A stretch of 64,000 nt of DNA from Hibiscus mutabilis (GCA_019671005.1 CM033732.1:44195392-44259391), one strand, 5' to 3'; positions 47,855 through 59,591 are shown, counted from the stretch's first letter. Translations and numbers: made by a program. Notes: generated from the sequence alone by a model not told the origin.

Positions 47855-48010
47855 TGTGCTTGCCGTAGAAAATATATTTACAAGCATGTCTAATTTTACT
47901 CTAAAAATTAAATTCTTAACTGTGGAATCCTAAAAACTAAATTTTAATTCTTAAACTAATCTTTTAAACTCTAAATTAGACTTGCTTGTGAAAAACTTTT
48001 TTCCACCCAC
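47855..48010. repeat. CCCTAAA-family element copy (diverged)
   Basis: Arms TTTACAAGCATGTCTAATTT and, inverted, TTCACAAGCAAGTCTAATTT pair, with CTAAA-rich sequence between them. Confidence 0.5.
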
Positions 48011-48289
48011 ATTACATTAAATATTTTCCCTTTTTAAAATTTAATTTGTGTTTTACTTAATCTAATCATCTACACCGATGGAGTTTTAATCCGATTAAAC
48101 ACAAAATACATATTTGAAAATATTTAAGCATGCAAAATCCTAGTTCACCATGGTTTATTATGTTTCTAGTTTGATGTCATTAGTTGTATATGGATCTTAT
48201 TATCGATTTTCGATTCAACAAATCGAAAATAACACTATTTTTTGAGTTGGATGAATTATATCATATTTTAGACAAAATAATTGTGTTAT

Positions 48290-48453
48290 TTTGGAATAGT
48301 CTGAAGGTGATTACAAGGTAGTATCTTGTTCATATATATTTTTAACCTTTTAACAAAGCACACATCTTGTAAATCTTGTAAACATTGTGATTAAACTTGG
48401 GTCTCCTAAGATGAACATCATCTACTTTTCCACTTGGACCAACTGTTGGGTTC
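48290..48453 (+). repeat. dispersed repeat shared with 2277-2440
   Basis: Same orientation and roughly 80 percent similar by eye. Includes TTTTAACAAAGCACA and AAGATGAACATCATC. Confidence 0.6.
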
Positions 48454-48682
48454 AAAACAATTGTGTTATTTTTTTGAACAAGTAACATTTGTGTTATTTT
48501 GATGCATTATTGAGTGTAATACCAATAACCCTAAACAAAAACGTCCGTACCATGACACTGAGAAAGTATGCTAATCTCCAAACCTGAAATAGAATGTTTC
48601 AAACTCTTACTTTTCCTCTCTTTATTTCCTGTCCATAACCTCATTTTCTGCTCCACCTTCTTCATTTCTCAAGCAAAACATC

Positions 48683-48684
<2 letters not shown>

Positions 48685-48715
<31 letters not shown>
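48685..48715 (+). promoter_or_regulatory. GA-repeat tract in the PISTILLATA leader
   Basis: An almost pure (GA)n tract that ends a few bases before the ATG at 48722. GA tracts in plant leaders are known binding sites for BPC-type GAGA proteins, which act on homeotic MADS genes. That role here is inference. Confidence 0.55.
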
Positions 48716-48721
48716 TCAAAG

Positions 48722-49694
48722 ATGGGGAGAGGAAAGATTGAGATCAAGAGGATAGAGAACTCAAGTAACAGGCAGGTGACCTACTCAAAGAGAAGGAACG
48801 GTATCATGAAGAAAGCTAAAGAGATCACTGTTCTCTGTGACGCTAGAGTTTCACTCATCATCTTTGCTAGCTCTGGGAAGATGCATGAATATTGCAGCCC
48901 TTCAACTAAGTATGAACCCTTTTTTTTCTAGCTTTTTTATGTGGATTTATGATAAAGCAAAGTCCATCTCTTTTTTTTGGTGAAGGTTGATTGATATTCT
49001 GGACCAATATCAGAAAACTTCTGGGAAAAAGTTGTGGGATGCTAAACATGAGGTTAGGTTAAATTTTTTTCCTTTGAATTTTCTTTCGTTTTCTTGCAAG
49101 GGAAAAATGAAAAACCCTTTTTTGGTAAGAAAACATATGAAATATCTGAGCAGATCTACAAATGGGGTGTTATGAAACTTTGATGTAATCATGTTTGTTG
49201 GTAATGAAAACTAGAAAAGTTTTGAAACTATCTGAGAATCTGGAAGGTAAACATCGTCCATGAACAGATCTGGTAAGAAAAATGTTATTCTTAACTTTCC
49301 TTTTCCTTGCAAAAGATTGAAGATCCATTAAAATAACAATTAAACGTATTTTTTTCCTCTGAACAGATCTCCAGTAAGATCTGCCTAGTTTCTTAATGGT
49401 AGCTTTAGGGTTTCATGGTTAAAATCATGAACTTTAACCAGCATGTCCATACGCAGGCTCATAGCCCATAGGTCATATATATATGTATATATATACATAT
49501 ATATATTGCTGTGATTTCTTGTGAAAGATGAAACAGTTTTTTTATATGTATAAAAAAAATCCACTGCAGAATCTCAGCAATGAAATAGATAGAATCAAGA
49601 AAGAGAATGATAGCATGCAGATTGAGCTCAGGTATATAGATTTTCAGCTTTGTTTCCTTTGGACATTAGGGAAAAAACAACTAAAATACTACTC

Positions 49695-49738
<44 letters not shown>

Positions 49739-51699
49739 ACGATTATGATACGTAAATACGATACGAACATGATACGAAATACATGTGTCCTTGAATTAGG
49801 CATTTGAAAGGGGAAGATATCACATCTTTGCCTTACAAGGAGCTGATGGCTTTAGAGGATGCTCTCGAGACTGGCCTCACCTGTGTCCGTGCCAAGCAGG
49901 CCAGTATATACTTAGTAATTATTACTCTCAAAACAATATTATATAACATGTCAAAGCTTATGAATCTGATGGTTTTGGTTCCTTTGTGTGCAGATGGATG
50001 TTCTTGATATGGCAAGGAAAAATGTATGCATGATGTTTTTTACTATAATTATGTTTAAATTGAAGATGGAATTACCATTTCTTTAATTAGCTAGCATATG
50101 TTAATTGAACTTCATTTTTGCTAATAATTTTGCCAATAATTTTGCCTTACTTGTACACTTTTGGGGTGTTCTTTTTTCAGACCAAATTCTTGGAGGATGA
50201 CAATGAGCAGCTGAATTTCATTATGGTATTGTTTTTCCCTCTCATGCTAAACCTTTCTTTTCTCATCATCTAGGTCAACAAGTATGTGTGTATATATAGG
50301 GATGGAGTCGGAATCGAATATCGAAAGGGGAAAATTATTTAACTTAAAAATACAAAGGTTTATTAAGTATTTAAACTCAAGACAATGTCTAATTTATCTA
50401 ATATTTAAATTTATATGGATCTAAATTTCTATTAGACTAAAAATATTAGGGGGCATGACCCCTCCCTTCCTTTCTTTAGTGTATGTATGTGGGATGAAGT
50501 TTGTATATAAGTTTATTTTAGTCATGCACTCAATTCTCTAATAATGGCTTTTAGTTGTTGTATTAATTTTAAGATTATTTTACTAGAATACGAAAAGTAA
50601 AGACACTCTTATAATAATATTTATTATTTTTGAATTAAGAATTAATCATTTCTCAACTGAATTGGTGTTGAGTTAATTCGTTATACCAATTTAATCAGAA
50701 ATTTAATATATAGTATAGATATAGACGCGTGTATATCAATGGAACGGGGAGGACAAGGGTGATTATTATTTGTATATGCAAGTGAATTCAGAATTTTTCT
50801 TGGAGGGACCGAATTTCACATATAAATTTTAAGATAGTCAAAGTGTAATTTCATTGTTGCATTTTTTTAAATTTATATTTTTTGAAGGGGCTAAATATAA
50901 GTTTTACCATTATTGGAGGCAAATGCAATTTTACCACTCCATTAATTATTCCATGGACAAGCGCTTAGTTTTAAGGTTTAGGGACATTGTGTAGAGTTTA
51001 GGGGTGTAATAGTTATGAATTTAGGGGCCATTGATAGAATTTTGCTTTATGGTTAAAATTTAGGGTTTAGAGGTTAAAACCTAAATCCCTAGCCGTATTA
51101 TCCTAAAACCTAAACCCTGACCCTAAACCCTAAATTTTAACCACGAACCTTAAATTATAAATCCTTACACTCTAAGCCCTAAATTAAAATTCTAAACCCT
51201 AAAATTAAATCACTTGTAGAAACAAAAAGTTTTCATCGCATGTGTATGGTATAATAATCCTTTAATGAAATTAAAACTACAATTTTTTTCATTTAGGGGC
51301 AAGGCCTGTCCTGTGTATATGGTAGTGTTAGATTTGTGCATGTATTTAAAGAAGTCGAGATGAAATCATACATAATACATAAAGAACCAGATGAAAGTTA
51401 AAGATATATATTTTTGCATGTATGATATATGAAAAATTAGATGAAACATTCGAATAACAGATTTAATATAGACGATGAGAAAAAGTTTTTTCATCGAAAC
51501 GAATAATTAAACATTTAAATCTCACTTCTAATTTCTATTTGATTTGCAGAACCAACAGCAAATGTCTTACGACGCGAGAGAGCCGATGGATCTCCACGGA
51601 TACCAGCGAGCCACTCGCTCCGCGGCGGACTACAACTCGCAGATGCCTTTCGCGTTCCGAGTGCAGCCGATGCAACCAAACTTACAAGAGAGGATGTAA
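48722..51699 (+). CDS. PI: PISTILLATA/GLOBOSA-type MADS-box transcription factor
   Basis: A class B floral factor that pairs with AP3/DEF to specify petals and stamens by binding CArG boxes. Exons are 48722-48909, 48986-49052, 49570-49631, 49800-49899, 49994-50023, 50181-50225 and 51550-51699. This is the seven-exon layout of MIKC genes, giving 213 residues. The MADS domain (1-61) starts MGRGKIEIKRIENSSNRQVT. The I region is about 62-85. The K domain is about 86-165, with KHENLSNEIDRIKKEN and the GEDITSLPYKELMALEDALE helix. The C-terminus carries the diagnostic PI motif MPFAFRVQPMQPNLQ (196-210). Intron 4 has a GC donor (CAG, then GCCAGT). The next GT would shift the frame. DARVSLI has Arg where Gln is common. 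The last intron, 1.3 kb, holds a CCCTAAA-type element. Confidence 0.95.
49697..49735. repeat. (AT)n microsatellite in PI intron 3
   Basis: About 39 bp of alternating AT. A shorter palindromic TATATATACATATATATA block lies in intron 2 at about 49478-49505. Confidence 0.9.
50930..51260. repeat. CCCTAAA-family element in PI intron 6
   Basis: Left arm GGACAAGCGCTTAGTTTTAAGG and right arm, inverted, CTACAAGTGATTTAATTTTAGG pair. TTTAGGG repeats lie on the left half and CCCTAAA repeats on the right half. It lies wholly within the intron. Confidence 0.6.
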
Positions 51700-52297
51700 G
51701 GAAAGATTGCGAGGGAGTTGAGAGCTGCTGCAGGTATCTAATATGTAATGCTGCCTATCTAAGCTAAGATCAAAGCCTGAAATTATCTACCTTGATTTCT
51801 GAAGAATAATAACTTTTTAACTTTATGAACATTTCAGACCATATATATATATATAGATATATAATATCAACTGAGAACTTGATCTTTATGAACAATCTAT
51901 GTATCTACTTTGATGCACCTATGCATGTGTCTTTATGATTTTAAGTATGTGTGTTATCAATATTGGTTTTGCTTATTGTGATTTTTTTTATAACCACGAG
52001 TATTAATATATTGGTTGATTACTCCAGATCGAACACTATAGAGACTCATTATGGGGTGATTCTCACAACTTAATTTATCAATTCACAACGTCAGGATTTA
52101 AACTTCTCACATTGTTTTAAGAAATTTAGTGTATCATCGCATTAGACAAACTAATTATTTGTTTATTGTGATTTTTAATCAGTCTATTTCGTATATTTCA
52201 TATATAATACCATGTAAAGATTATCAGCAAAATGCATCTGAAAATCTAAAATATACATTGATATTATGATATATATATATATATATATATTGCTTAA
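51700..52297. other. PISTILLATA 3' flank
   Basis: AT-rich 3' UTR and intergenic DNA with (AT)n tracts at about 51841 and 52269-52290. No gene seen. Confidence 0.5.
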
Positions 52298-52780
52298 GGC
52301 TTAAATGAAAAATAGACGTTTAAAGTATTTTTTTTGTAAAAATAGGTGTCCAAAGTTTCAACTGTTGTAATTTTAGATGTCTGACAATTAAAGGTGTTAA
52401 ATTTTTTTTAACCAACCAATGCTTGACACGTGACACTAATTTGATTTTTTTTAATTTTTTAAAGAAAAACACCCAAAAAATTCAATTTTTCATAAAATCC
52501 TAAAATTTTGCAAAGTTTACAAAACAGTCACCAAATACCTAAAATTTTCTAACTCCCAAATCGCCGCCGCTTCCGCCGCCGATCGTCACCGCTGAGCATA
52601 TCCCTTTGATCGCCAGACCTAGACAGTCATTTCCCCCATCACTCCAGTCACATTCGCCTTCACCCATCCCATTCTCGGCTTTTGCCATGGCTCCACAGGA
52701 ATATTATGCCGCCTCGAGTTATTGACTATCGGTTTCATTTGCTCAAAGGCTCCGGTCACCTCCTCCACATACCGTAACAT
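52298..52780 (+). mobile_element. Truncated copy of the 673-1506 MITE family
   Basis: Starts GGCTTAAATGAAAAATAGA and follows the left half of the 673-1506 element through CCAATGCTTGACACG and the GC-richer core (GAGCATATCCCTTTGATCGCC). The right terminal arm is missing, so it is truncated or its far half has been lost. Confidence 0.75.
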
Positions 52781-53485
52781 CCAACATAAAATAGAGCAGT
52801 GACATACCCATTTGAGAAGAATTTTCTTTTAAAATTTTTATTTTTGAATTTTTGAATCCGCCACTAAAATAGAGAATAGAGATATCCAAATAAAGCTTCT
52901 CACCGCAAATTTTTCCGGGTGTCGCAAATTAATAGTAAACCAATCCTTAAGAGGAAGCGAATGAAATTCACTAAGTTTATTTACTGGCAAAAGTTCTCGT
53001 GTTGTTTATATATCCAGAGGCAAATCCAGAAATCATACTAAGTGTCAAAATGTAAATTTATTTTTGTAGTAAATTATAATTTTAACAATTTTAATAGATT
53101 GTATATAAATTATACCATTTTAGGGTCAAGTTCACTATGTACTCTTTTTTTGATACATAAATCCACTACTAGGGGCAAATCTTCACGACAGCGTTTGGGG
53201 AGCTTAGTTCAAATTTTAAAAATTTTGAAGTCTTGAATTAAAGTTTTTAAAAATTTGAAGGGTTTAATTTTAAATTCCAAAAAAAATTTGTGTTTAAATA
53301 ATTTTTAAAAAAAAATAAGATTTAATGAAAAATTTTAAAAATACAGAAGGTAACTTAAATAAAAATATTTAAATTTTTTAAAACATATATTTAGATTTCC
53401 AAAAACAAATTTTTCTAAAACATAATACATGGACTGACGGAAGAATTTGAAAATTTTTAAATATGGAAGAAAATTCTTTTTTGAC

Positions 53486-53662
53486 ACATTAACCAAGCAA
53501 TTTTATTGATAAATAAAATAAAACCGAAACATAAACATAATAGAAGTTTTAGAACGTCCAAAAGAACAACAAAAAAGAAAATCATAAATCTAAAAAGAAA
53601 AGATAACCGCTGCACCAGTCAGATTAGACACTTTCTCTTTGCACCAAAGAAAATCTTTATGG
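53486..53662 (-). mobile_element. Likely 5'-truncated LINE/SINE 3' end
   Basis: A short T-run at 53479, then GCAATTTTATTGATAAATAAAA and A/C-rich sequence to about 53662, next to the presumed LTR start. It resembles minus-strand LINE tails elsewhere in the window. Non-coding. Confidence 0.35.
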
Positions 53663-53665
53663 TCC

Positions 53666-56606
53666 TGTAATCACTCATTTTTATCTAACCTCTAAGTATT
53701 ATATTAACATATTAGTGCATGATTACATGTAGGTGTGCGCGTGTATATGTTAATGTATTATATAATGATATAAGTGTGAGGGTATGCATATATTGATATG
53801 GTGTATTACGTACCTATTAATATACGTATGATATGGTTATATTTATGTTAGGAGTATCATACAAATAGATGTTAGTATATGAGTAGGTCTATATGTGTTT
53901 GCATGTGTATATTATTAGTGTCCTTGTTATTATTGAATATATACGAATAAGTGTTGCATGTATTATTAAGTATATGTATGTGTGAACGTATTTCATCACA
54001 ATTGTATGTATGTATACGTAAGTACGTATGTATCTGTATTTGCTATTATATTAATACATTAATATGTATGGACAAAACTGGAAAATAATAGGAAGCCCAC
54101 TTAAATTAAAATGTCCATATTATTACAAAAAATAATAATACAAGGCCCGGTTGGCCCAAGCCCAAGACCCCATTTAACCCTAATTATTTTTGTGCAGATA
54201 ACTATGGGCCGTTGGATCAAGATCTGATCAAACGGCCACGATCAAGGAAGGGTAAAATATCTAGCCAGCCGCGTGAACTACACGTCTGGACGGTTCGAGT
54301 GCCACGCGCGCGTGCGGTCCACGCGCGGACTCTTCGATATCCCACGCGTGCGTGAGTCCCACGCGCTATAACCCCTCGACTGCTGAGCCCCACGTGTCAC
54401 GATCTGGAGCCATTTCACCGATCGAGGTTTCATCTGGGCCGTTCATCCTTCAAGCCAGCCCGACCGTTAGATCAGATCTGATCCAACGGCCGAGAACGCC
54501 TCTGGCCGAAGACAACTCCCCACACCGCCACCATGCTTCCACCATGCCGGTCTCCAACCACCGCGTTCAGACATATCATAACAACACAAAAAAAAGAGAT
54601 TATGTCAGTATCAGTTCAGATCTAAAAAAATAAATTATATTACTTGTTACCAAACCAAAGAGACAGGGATATATGTATGAAACAAGTAATTGTAAGGCAG
54701 TCCAGTTGTAATCGGAAAGAAAAAAATACAAAAAAACAACAAGTTTTCAGTGGTAATACTCTTCTATTTTCTTACTTCTTTGCATGCATAAAGGAAAAGA
54801 TACGTAGTGATAACAAAAAAAGGGGTTTAGAGTTATTAACTTCGTCGTCTGTGGATCTCCCCTCACCAGTGACAAGCCTCTTCTGCTTTTCGAAGCCGAA
54901 CATGGTGAACTGAAGGGAGAGGGAGGTCCCTTCTGGTTTCACTTCGGTCAAACGTAAACGAAATTTTTTTCCCGTTTTGTATTTACTCAGATCTAGGCCA
55001 AAGGGTGAGTCTTAGCGTAGATCTAAGGGCATATACGGGTTCAGTTTAGAAAAAGGTTGGTTTAGGGTGTTTCTTTTAGTTCGTCGGCGCCGGTTAGCGG
55101 CGGCCGACGACGGAAGGGACGGCCGAAAGTCGCCGGTTTCTGGGTTCACCACAGGGGCAGGGAGGATGGTCGAGAGAGAATGAGAGGTTTGGTTTATTAT
55201 AAAAACTGGAATTGAATGAAAATGGGGAAAAATTCGAGTCTGGGCAAAAAAAGGGGTTTTATAGGTGTTTTTATTTCGTGAAATGGTGAAATTCCGTAAT
55301 AAATCCTCCCGCGTTTTCAATATTTTCGTTTTTGTCTCACCGCAGGGGATATTTACAACTTTGATCCCCCTCTTATTTCAAAATCTCGCAATCCAGTCAC
55401 TAAATTAAATCAAATCAATTTTTAAATGGCAAAATTACCTCACTAGTCCCACCGCGTTTTTGAAATTTTCACTTCAGGTCTGCCCCTTGGTCCAATTACA
55501 GTTTCAGTCCTTTCAAGTTCGGTCCTGCTTGCATTTTCGTCCCTAAATCGCATATTATTGTCCTTTAATTTCTGCTACTGGTGTTTATTTCTTTTCATTT
55601 CAGTCATGTTTCCATGTAAATATTCATGTTCATTTATTATAATCGTGTATGTTGATGTAGCCTTTTGCCTTATTATATATCCCTCGTATATGCCTTGTAT
55701 TTTCATGTTTACATGTATATGTGTGTTAAGTTTATGATGATTATGTATCTTTATGTATTTGTTCGGTTATTCGTATCACACATATTATGTTGATATTCTA
55801 GTTGGCTCGTACACAACATGTCTTGTATTTTAGCGTGTATTGTATGTTCTCTTGGCTTTTAGGTTACGTGTTAGTATATTTTCCTTTTCATGTATAATAC
55901 CTTGTTCTACATATGTTGAAATGTGTTTTATTTCTAATATGTATGTCTTCTTGAAATATGTGTTTTTGTTCACACATGTATTTATTCATGCCTTGTTATT
56001 GTGATATGTTAAATTTGTTTTTATTTACTATTAAGATTAATATGTATATATGTATGTTTTAGTTACGTATTTTATTTATGTTAGATTAGTATTCTATTAT
56101 GTTAATATTTATTTGTATTGTAGTTAAATTATTTGCCATGTTTTATATTTTGCTCACTAAGGTTGCATAATGATATATAAATTGTCAATGCGGTGCCCTT
56201 TTATCCGAGCGTAAACGGGGCCAGTATCAGGCGTAGTGATAGTGGTTGGGCGTTTACTCTCGGATAACGGGGCCTTTAAAATTTATTCGCAATTATAACC
56301 GAATTTTAAACTAATCGTCACTTTAATCTGGAAAGTTTAATATTAATAAAGCGGTAATTATTAAAGTACCAATTTTGGGCGGTGTGGGGGTGCTAATCCT
56401 TCCCCATCCGTAACCGACTCCCGAACTCAAAGTTTTTTGAATCTCTGGTTTTATGGTGTCCGGCCTACCTAAGTGGCCGGTGGCGACTCCAATTTTTAAA
56501 TAAAATACGGTTTTTTAAAAAAAACCCCACGAAATAAACATTTTATATCCGAAAAATCACAAACACTTCGAAAGCACGTTTTTTAGCTAATCGGAGACAT
56601 CGCTAC
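53666..56606 (+). repeat. 5' LTR of the Ogre-like element (left border tentative)
   Basis: The right border is set by ...CTACA directly before the PBS. The left border TGTAATC at 53666 is a guess based on where LINE-like sequence stops. The LTR has T/G-rich low-complexity parts (53700-54060 and 55600-56160) around a GC-rich middle (54200-54560). That middle holds two near-perfect palindromes. A 17-bp hairpin stem lies near the right end. Confidence 0.55.
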
Positions 56607-56609
56607 AGA

Positions 56610-56629
56610 TAGCGACTCCGATGGGGACC
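56610..56629 (+). other. Primer-binding site of the Ogre-like element
   Basis: TAGCGACTCCGATGGGGACC, three bases after the LTR end. It resembles the TGGCGACTC... sites, complementary to the 3' end of an arginine tRNA, that I recall from Ogre elements. The tRNA assignment is from memory. Confidence 0.6.
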
Positions 56630-57296
56630 ATTTTTGTTTTTTTTCAAAAACAAAAAAAGAGAGTCAAGCTTTTTCAAATAATTACCGCTTTAATAATATT
56701 AGAAGTTCCGGATTAAAGTGACTATTAAATTAATATTCGGTTGTAATTGCGCGTTTATTTTAACGCATTTAAAATTTGGCATATAAACCCGTTTTTTAAG
56801 TGAGAGGAAAACGCTAATGCTTTCGTGGAGATATCGTTCTCCCGTGTAGGCCTAGCAAGTACCTTCGGGGCTCGAGTACCTTATGCTTTCGTAAGGATAT
56901 CGTTCCTTCGTGCAGGCATAAGCGAATAGGTCCCCCTGAATTGAACCCGGTTGAAAGGAGCCTATAATGGGTGATGATCGGGGGCCTTGCTACTCTTAGT
57001 AGAGGACAGCAAGGACAGATCGGGTACCTCTTAGCACCAACACTGAATGTAGAGAACATATAGAAACCCACCCCTTTAGAGCCATGCGGATAACCTTAGG
57101 TGTTTTAGACGGGATAAATAGGGTTTTTTGTTTTTGTTTGTTTACCTTATTTAATTTGTCCTTTTATTTGTGTATTTATTAATTCTATCCGGTACTGACT
57201 TGTTTCTTTTTTTTGCTATTTTTTCATGCATTATTACATTCACATTACATAAAGGTACTGGATCAAGTGGTTTACCCGATCAGAAAGTCTTTCACC
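56630..57296 (+). other. Structured leader of the Ogre-like element
   Basis: Non-coding. It begins with an inverted copy (56679-56752) of LTR sequence 56288-56360. Two related units, TAATGCTTTCGTGGAGATATCG and TTATGCTTTCGTAAGGATATCG-like (about 56815 and 56881), follow, the second able to fold with GGCATAAG. A packaging or translation-control role is conceivable but not shown. Confidence 0.5.
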
Positions 57297-59591
57297 ATGG
57301 AAAAAAGGTGTCTTAGAAAAGAGGAACTCAACTTGTCTGTTAGACATTGGTCAGAAGTCAGCCAGAAGGCCCAAGGGGACAGTTTACCAAGTGAACGCGT
57401 GATAGCCGGGTACACCTATGTGAGTCTTCAACAGAACAATTTAGGGGATCTTCAAAGTATCTGAGAAGAATGGGACCAGAGATTACAAGAAAGGTTCCGT
57501 GATAGTTATGGTGACATTGCACAATTGATGTACATCTGGGTCAACCAGCCCCTACTCTGAGCCATTTTTCAGTTCTGGAATCCTGCCTTTTGCTGCTTCA
57601 CCTTCAATGGACAGGACATGATGCTCACAGTAGAAGAATACACCGCTCTTCTTAATCATAAAAATGTTCAGGAAGATTGGATCTACGTAAAACCTCCGAG
57701 GAATCAGAATTACACTTCCAAGCACAAAACCTTTACTGGAATGAGTGACGATTGGGTCAATGGCTTGATCCGACTTCGAGGAGATAGTACAATATTCGCA
57801 TGGGAAAACATTCGAGACATCCTACCTACACATCCGGATGAGGAGAAAAAGTTAGACATGCTTGCCTTGGGAATATATGGATTGGTGATCTTTCCAAGAA
57901 TTCTGGGAAACATTGATATGGCCATTCTAGATTTGTTTGAGCGGATAAAACGGCGAGCAAACCCAGTACCAGCTATTTTGGCCGAGACCTTTATTTCTCT
58001 AAATGCTAGTCGGAAGCACGAAGAAGGGCGTTTTCGAGGATGCGCACAACTGTTACAGGTATGGGTTCAGAGCCACATGTGGAAGACGCCAACGAGGGTT
58101 CTACCGGGAATATCCTTCTAAGATTTTTAGCCTTTACGGGAATACTTAACAAAAGAGTGGCGAGAGGACTTGAAAATAAGAAAATGGGCCAGTTTCTTCA
58201 GGAATATCCAAAGCGAGGACATAGTATGGAGGGTCCCGTGGCTCGGTAGAGTTAATTACTTTTTATATAGTTGTGGTGATTTCAATTGGCTGATGATGTT
58301 GGGACTACATGGAGGGATTGCTTGTGCTCCGCTTCTGGTGTCCCGACAATTCGGATCGCGACAGTTCATTCCCAACACCGCCGGGTTAAGCCGAACTGAA
58401 TTTCTTTTCAAAGGGGAGTTCAAAGAGAAAGTTCAGACTATCATGAGGGCTTAGGACCATTGTTACCGGATTAGGGTGGAAGGAGACACCGAGTACATGA
58501 CCACCCCAGACTACGATCTTTGGAGATGTTTGAGGGTAAACGATATGATTCCCGAATCTGATCAAGGACCAGCAGTGTCACTCGAAGAGCTTACAAGGGT
58601 GGTACCATCTGAAGCTGACATCTTACGGAATGAACTCGAAGAAATTAAAAAGAAAATGGACATCCAACAGACTCAACATGCGAGCGAGCTCTATAAGGCA
58701 AGCTTAAAGCTTGACGAGCGGGACGAGATCATTAGGCAGTTGAAGAAATTAAATGCAGATTTGAGCGACAAGAACACTCTTTATCAAAAAGATACCCTTC
58801 TACTACAAGCAAAAATATAGAAAGCCGGCCGAAGGCAATTCATAGCTGTGGAAAAAGAAAGAATGAATAGTATCCGTTTGGTGGAAGAAGAAAGAGAAAT
58901 CAGCAAGAGAGCGATTGAGAAAGAGATAGAAAGCTGTCGGTCGGCTATGGAGGAAGAAAAGCGGTCCTCCAAGAAGGTCATTGACCAAGAAAATGAAAGA
59001 CTCAGGCAAGAAATCAGCAAGGGAAAACAAGCAGTCAATCATGAGAAGGAAAACGTCACCGTATGGAAGAGAAAGTCCATGAGTAGCCGGAACAGACTTT
59101 TAGAAATGTAAAAGTTGTACGATGACACTATTCAAAGTCTGGATCAAAGCCGAAGTCAAAATAACGAATTGACAGAAAAGGTGATAGAGGTAGAACACTC
59201 ATTTCGAACATACTGCCAGAGAAATGGCTTCACTGAGCTACAAGAAAGAGAGCGCGAAGTAGGCATGTTAAGAGCCTGAATTAAGTCCCTTGAAGCAACT
59301 GTTGAAAATTATAAGGAAAGAATTATTGTATTTGAGGAGGCTACAGCCGGAAGGGACACTTATTGGCAAATGAGACTGCGAGACGCTGCCCGGATGGTAC
59401 ATGATAGAGACCAATATTACGCAAACTTGATGGTAGACATACAGCGAGTCGCCAGGCATGTGAATGAGTTGGCTGTCGAGGCCAAAACACTCCGACCTTT
59501 CATAGTCCCAGAAATGGAAGAAGCTCCCAGGTTCATCAAGTTGCTCAGGGCAATTGGAAAATTAGGAGATAGAGCTAGGGCTTATCTATAG
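57297..59591 (+). pseudogene. Extra ORF of the Ogre-like element (DUF7745-like plus coiled coil), broken
   Basis: One reading frame runs from the ATG at 57297 to the stop before 59591 but contains several stops (about 57462, 57552, 58119, 58452, 58818, 59109, 59277). A short stretch near 58090-58140 continues in the next frame, which suggests two compensating indels. The first 400 codons look like the DUF7745 domain found in plant retroelement proteins, including GDSTIFAWENI, LALGIYGLVIFP and SRQFGSRQFIP. From about 58600 on, long heptad-like Glu/Lys/Arg-rich sequence predicts a coiled coil. Function is unknown. It sits between leader and gag, where Ogre elements carry their additional ORF. 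Confidence 0.7.

Larger units (their letters stand above)
47399..48684. other. PISTILLATA upstream region
   Basis: AT-rich, with a CCCTAAA-family copy (47855-48010) and a dispersed repeat (48290-48453). I found no CArG box of the CC(A/T)6GG form in the last kilobase and no clear TATA box. The leader contains a GA tract. Confidence 0.45.

Noticed and set aside
55012..55320. 102-codon minus-strand frame in the LTR
   Set aside because: It is antisense within the retrotransposon LTR and has no recognisable protein.
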